DNA from: Suillus spraguei
Lineage: Eukaryota; Basidiomycota; Agaricomycetes; Boletales; Suillaceae
Assembly (NCBI GenBank): GCA_016800925.1
Contig: JABCPU010000447.1
Location: forward strand, 1-52,814
Length of the DNA: 52,814 nt
Reading direction: 5' to 3'
This document shows, piece by piece, positions 50,346 through 52,814 of this stretch (positions are counted from its first letter, which is position 1; each line of letters opens with the position of its first letter). The notes below the pieces were generated by a model. It was not told the origin of the DNA. It did not search any database and saw nothing but the letters and a program-made list of their open reading frames with translations. A program made the translations under genes and the position numbers.

Positions 50346-52814
50346 CACCAGGTCGCGACCAGGTTGTCATTCGCACACAACTGTAAGCGCTGAATAAGTA
50401 TCTAGAACCGAGTATTCAAACTTGCGATCGACGGGCCTGGATCTGTCGCATTGATTGGTGCCGTCGCTGCTGCTGGTGTGACAATGAAAATGAATGACCA
50501 ACGATACGATGTCGTGGTTTAAACGTGTCACCTGTTCCCCTGGGCTGACCACCCCGCTCAGATTACGAAGTGCGGTTATACATCATGGATGCCGTGATGA
50601 TTTTTCCGAGATGATCGTGCTTATAAGTATGTAATGGTTTTAAGGCGACACAAGGCGAGCCAGTCGGTCGGTCGGTAAAACAGAACCAAAAGCAAATTTA
50701 AATAGACAAAATGCTTGATCAAATACTATAAACAGGAGGCTGCGTGCGTATTACCCATGTGCCTATGTATATCTGATAAGTCCATGTCAACTTTCCCCTT
50801 CTAGGACCTCTTTCATTGTACGATTTGAAGAAGCGGAATCGGAATCGGCCGGCAGAACGTTCCGCGATGAAGAAAATATAGCCCATGATGAAAACGAGAA
50901 CTACGTGAGGAGAACCTGCAAGGAGTATAGCGAAGTGTCTATTTTTGCTGTTCCGAACCCCTGGAAAGAGTTAATGATTAATGGAGTTCTTGGATGAGAT
51001 GGGATGTCGTACACAGGGGTATAGACGCAGGGATAGCCCCGGCGGTTGCAGTTGCCACAACTAGGTCGACTGCCATCACATTTTAGTTTGCGACCTTGAT
51101 AAAAGGATTTTCCTTAGTACGCGTACTAGTACTTTATGTCGTAAAACTACCTCTGCAAAATTGACAAGCCATGGCTGTCCTTCGTGGCACGCGTGGGCTT
51201 GAGTCATCATCCATAGCTGGATTGTAATTATATTGACCACTAGTAGACTGAGGAGCGTCAAAACGGGAACTGGTAAGTTACGAATTGTGTGGACGTACGT
51301 GTGAGGACATTAGGACAGTATTATCGTTTAACGAAGAGCGACGTCTAGGAGAAGCAGAGAAGGGGAACGATGCAGAGAGGAGTGGTTGGAATAGCTGGTG
51401 CAATTTATGATGTTCCCTAAAGCCTGGTATTATAAAGTCGGGTAAATACGTATTTCCATCTGTACAGCCCGTATAGCCAGAACCCGCTTCGGCGTTGTAA
51501 TTTTAAATATCGCACTAGTATGAAAACTCAGACGCTACATCGGGAAGAGATAGCTAAAGGCCCAAGATCTGACTGCGCTATCATCATGAGCTGCCCCCAA
51601 ATGCCACGTGCCAACAAGACGATCAAGAAGACGTACATGTGTCCTGATTCCAGGCTGTTTCTACGAAGCTTCAATTAACCAATCAAATGGCAATGTACCA
51701 AGTGGCGAAAGGCAATGAACCGGAGGTAGACTGCCTATCAAAACCGATCAAGCCAAAAAAGCCGAGGGTGCTCTCGACTAGTACTGCGCCGAATCCCTGT
51801 AAGCCACGGAGAGGGTTGTGGTGTATCTATACCCGATATTAAAGAAACTGCCGAGTTCGTCGACGAAGGGACAATGTGAGTACATACACACAGAGATCTG
51901 AGATCGTCTCTTTCCAATTTTGGCATACCTTTGGCTGCAGTAAACACGTTACTCGATTTAAAATTCCTCGGTTCCGGATGACACGATTCAGGCTACTCAT
52001 CGCAAAAACTTGAGACTGCCAGTCTCCACGTACCATGTATCATGCATGGTCCGTTATCCCCGACGTGAAAACACTGCTCTTGTACAATGTTTTTCTGAAA
52101 CTCCGGTATCCATTTCAAAAGGAGTTCTCGGTCATGGGCGTTAATCATGCCACCCCCTCCCACCAACAACCTCTCCAAATCAAGTCACAGGTTTCCTCGC
52201 CCAAGTGTAAGTACTACTTGTTCTACGCCGCATACGCGTCTTTTGATTAGCTGTAATCAAGGTACAAATAGAACTAAGATCTCTCTCAGAAGTCCTTTCA
52301 TCACAAGAAACACATATTTATGAAACGTTAACCATTTCCGATTACGGAGCCATTGGTATTGGTGCGGCCCTCAGGGGTTGTAGTAATATCTCCCGGTCAT
52401 GAACTACAACGTATCCATGAAGAAGCAGGGGCGTCCGAGATTTCAGTGCACCCGAAACCAGAACGGCATGGAGATCGGGCTTCAAGAACCTTACGTGCAA
52501 CCCAAAAAAATGCGGGGAAATGAATAGCACTACTCTTGATACAGCGATGACCAGAATTGCAAACTCCGCCATCAGAGCAGAATCTATTAGGGTTAGCTAC
52601 GACACAGTCCTCCAGAGGGTATAGCCTAGTGTGGTCCGTCATTTCGCTGTCGTGTGATGTAACCAAGCTAAAAACATGTTGCGATCTCATTATAGTAGGC
52701 TATTCAAGGCCAGCGCCTGCCAGCATTGGAAGTAGCACGTCATTACTCTTGGAGCCGACTTCAGGAATTTTGTCACCGATAATTATAACATTCCGTGACG
52801 GACTAATAGTCCAC
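50346..52814. other. Unassigned right end
   Basis: Minus-strand frames at 51993-52178 (MINAHDRELLLKWIPEFQKN), 51738-51947 and 52342-52690 look protein-like and could be exons of one gene, but I do not recognise a family or find confident splice sites. 50750-51730 shows nothing. Confidence 0.35.

Overview
The window is nuclear DNA of a filamentous basidiomycete, most likely a mushroom-forming Agaricomycete. The evidence is the genes with many ~50-nt GT-AG introns, micro-exons, a DUF6533 membrane protein, an alpha-type protein kinase fragment, a Ty3 chromovirus with an extra 3' ORF, and PIF/Harbinger and pogo relics. The species cannot be named from the sequence.

Layout. 1-12.6 kb is a nest of LTR retrotransposons: a decayed Ty1/copia piece (1-854), two ~953-bp LTRs in inverted orientation around a gag fragment (855-3084), and a third diverged LTR of that family (3458-11893) split by a 7.6-kb chromovirus (3896-11508) that has 475-bp LTRs and a GGTAA target duplication. 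12.6-22.7 kb has almost no coding sequence. It is bounded by imperfect terminal inverted repeats starting CAGTGA, with GGGTGGGCCGAG-type minisatellites just inside both ends, and holds two tandem satellites of ~172 and ~170 bp period, inverted LTR-like pieces and a 1.2-kb element with ~125-bp inverted ends. A broken alpha-kinase gene begins at its right edge (22681-23230).

23.9-25.9 kb holds a deletion derivative of a PIF/Harbinger transposon and a pogo transposase relic. Then come ordinary genes: a DUF6533 membrane protein (26233-27849, +), a secreted glycoside hydrolase (28684-30746, -, 567 aa after splicing), a decayed ERG24 fragment (~32.3-32.7 kb), a tandem array of five tRNA-Ser-like units with poly-T tracts (34.5-35.2 kb), ERG24 C-14 sterol reductase (38098-39733, -), ORC2 (39972-41181, -), translation elongation factor eEF1B gamma (44101-45772, +) and an ALKBH6-type dioxygenase (47936-49056, -, 260 aa after splicing). 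Most other sequence from 31 to 52.8 kb is unassigned, with weak traces of decayed gene copies.

Main points: (1) ERG24, ORC2 and eEF1B gamma each carry several single-base indels, mostly in homopolymers, while the hydrolase and ALKBH6 splice into perfect frames. This is either a poorly polished block or a decaying duplicate. (2) Five of the six differences between the chromovirus LTRs are transitions at CpG, and the tRNA-like array has decayed in a similar way, suggesting cytosine methylation and deamination of repeats. (3) The genes do not form one pathway. Sterol synthesis, replication origin recognition, translation and nucleic acid demethylation are neighbours by chance as far as can be seen.
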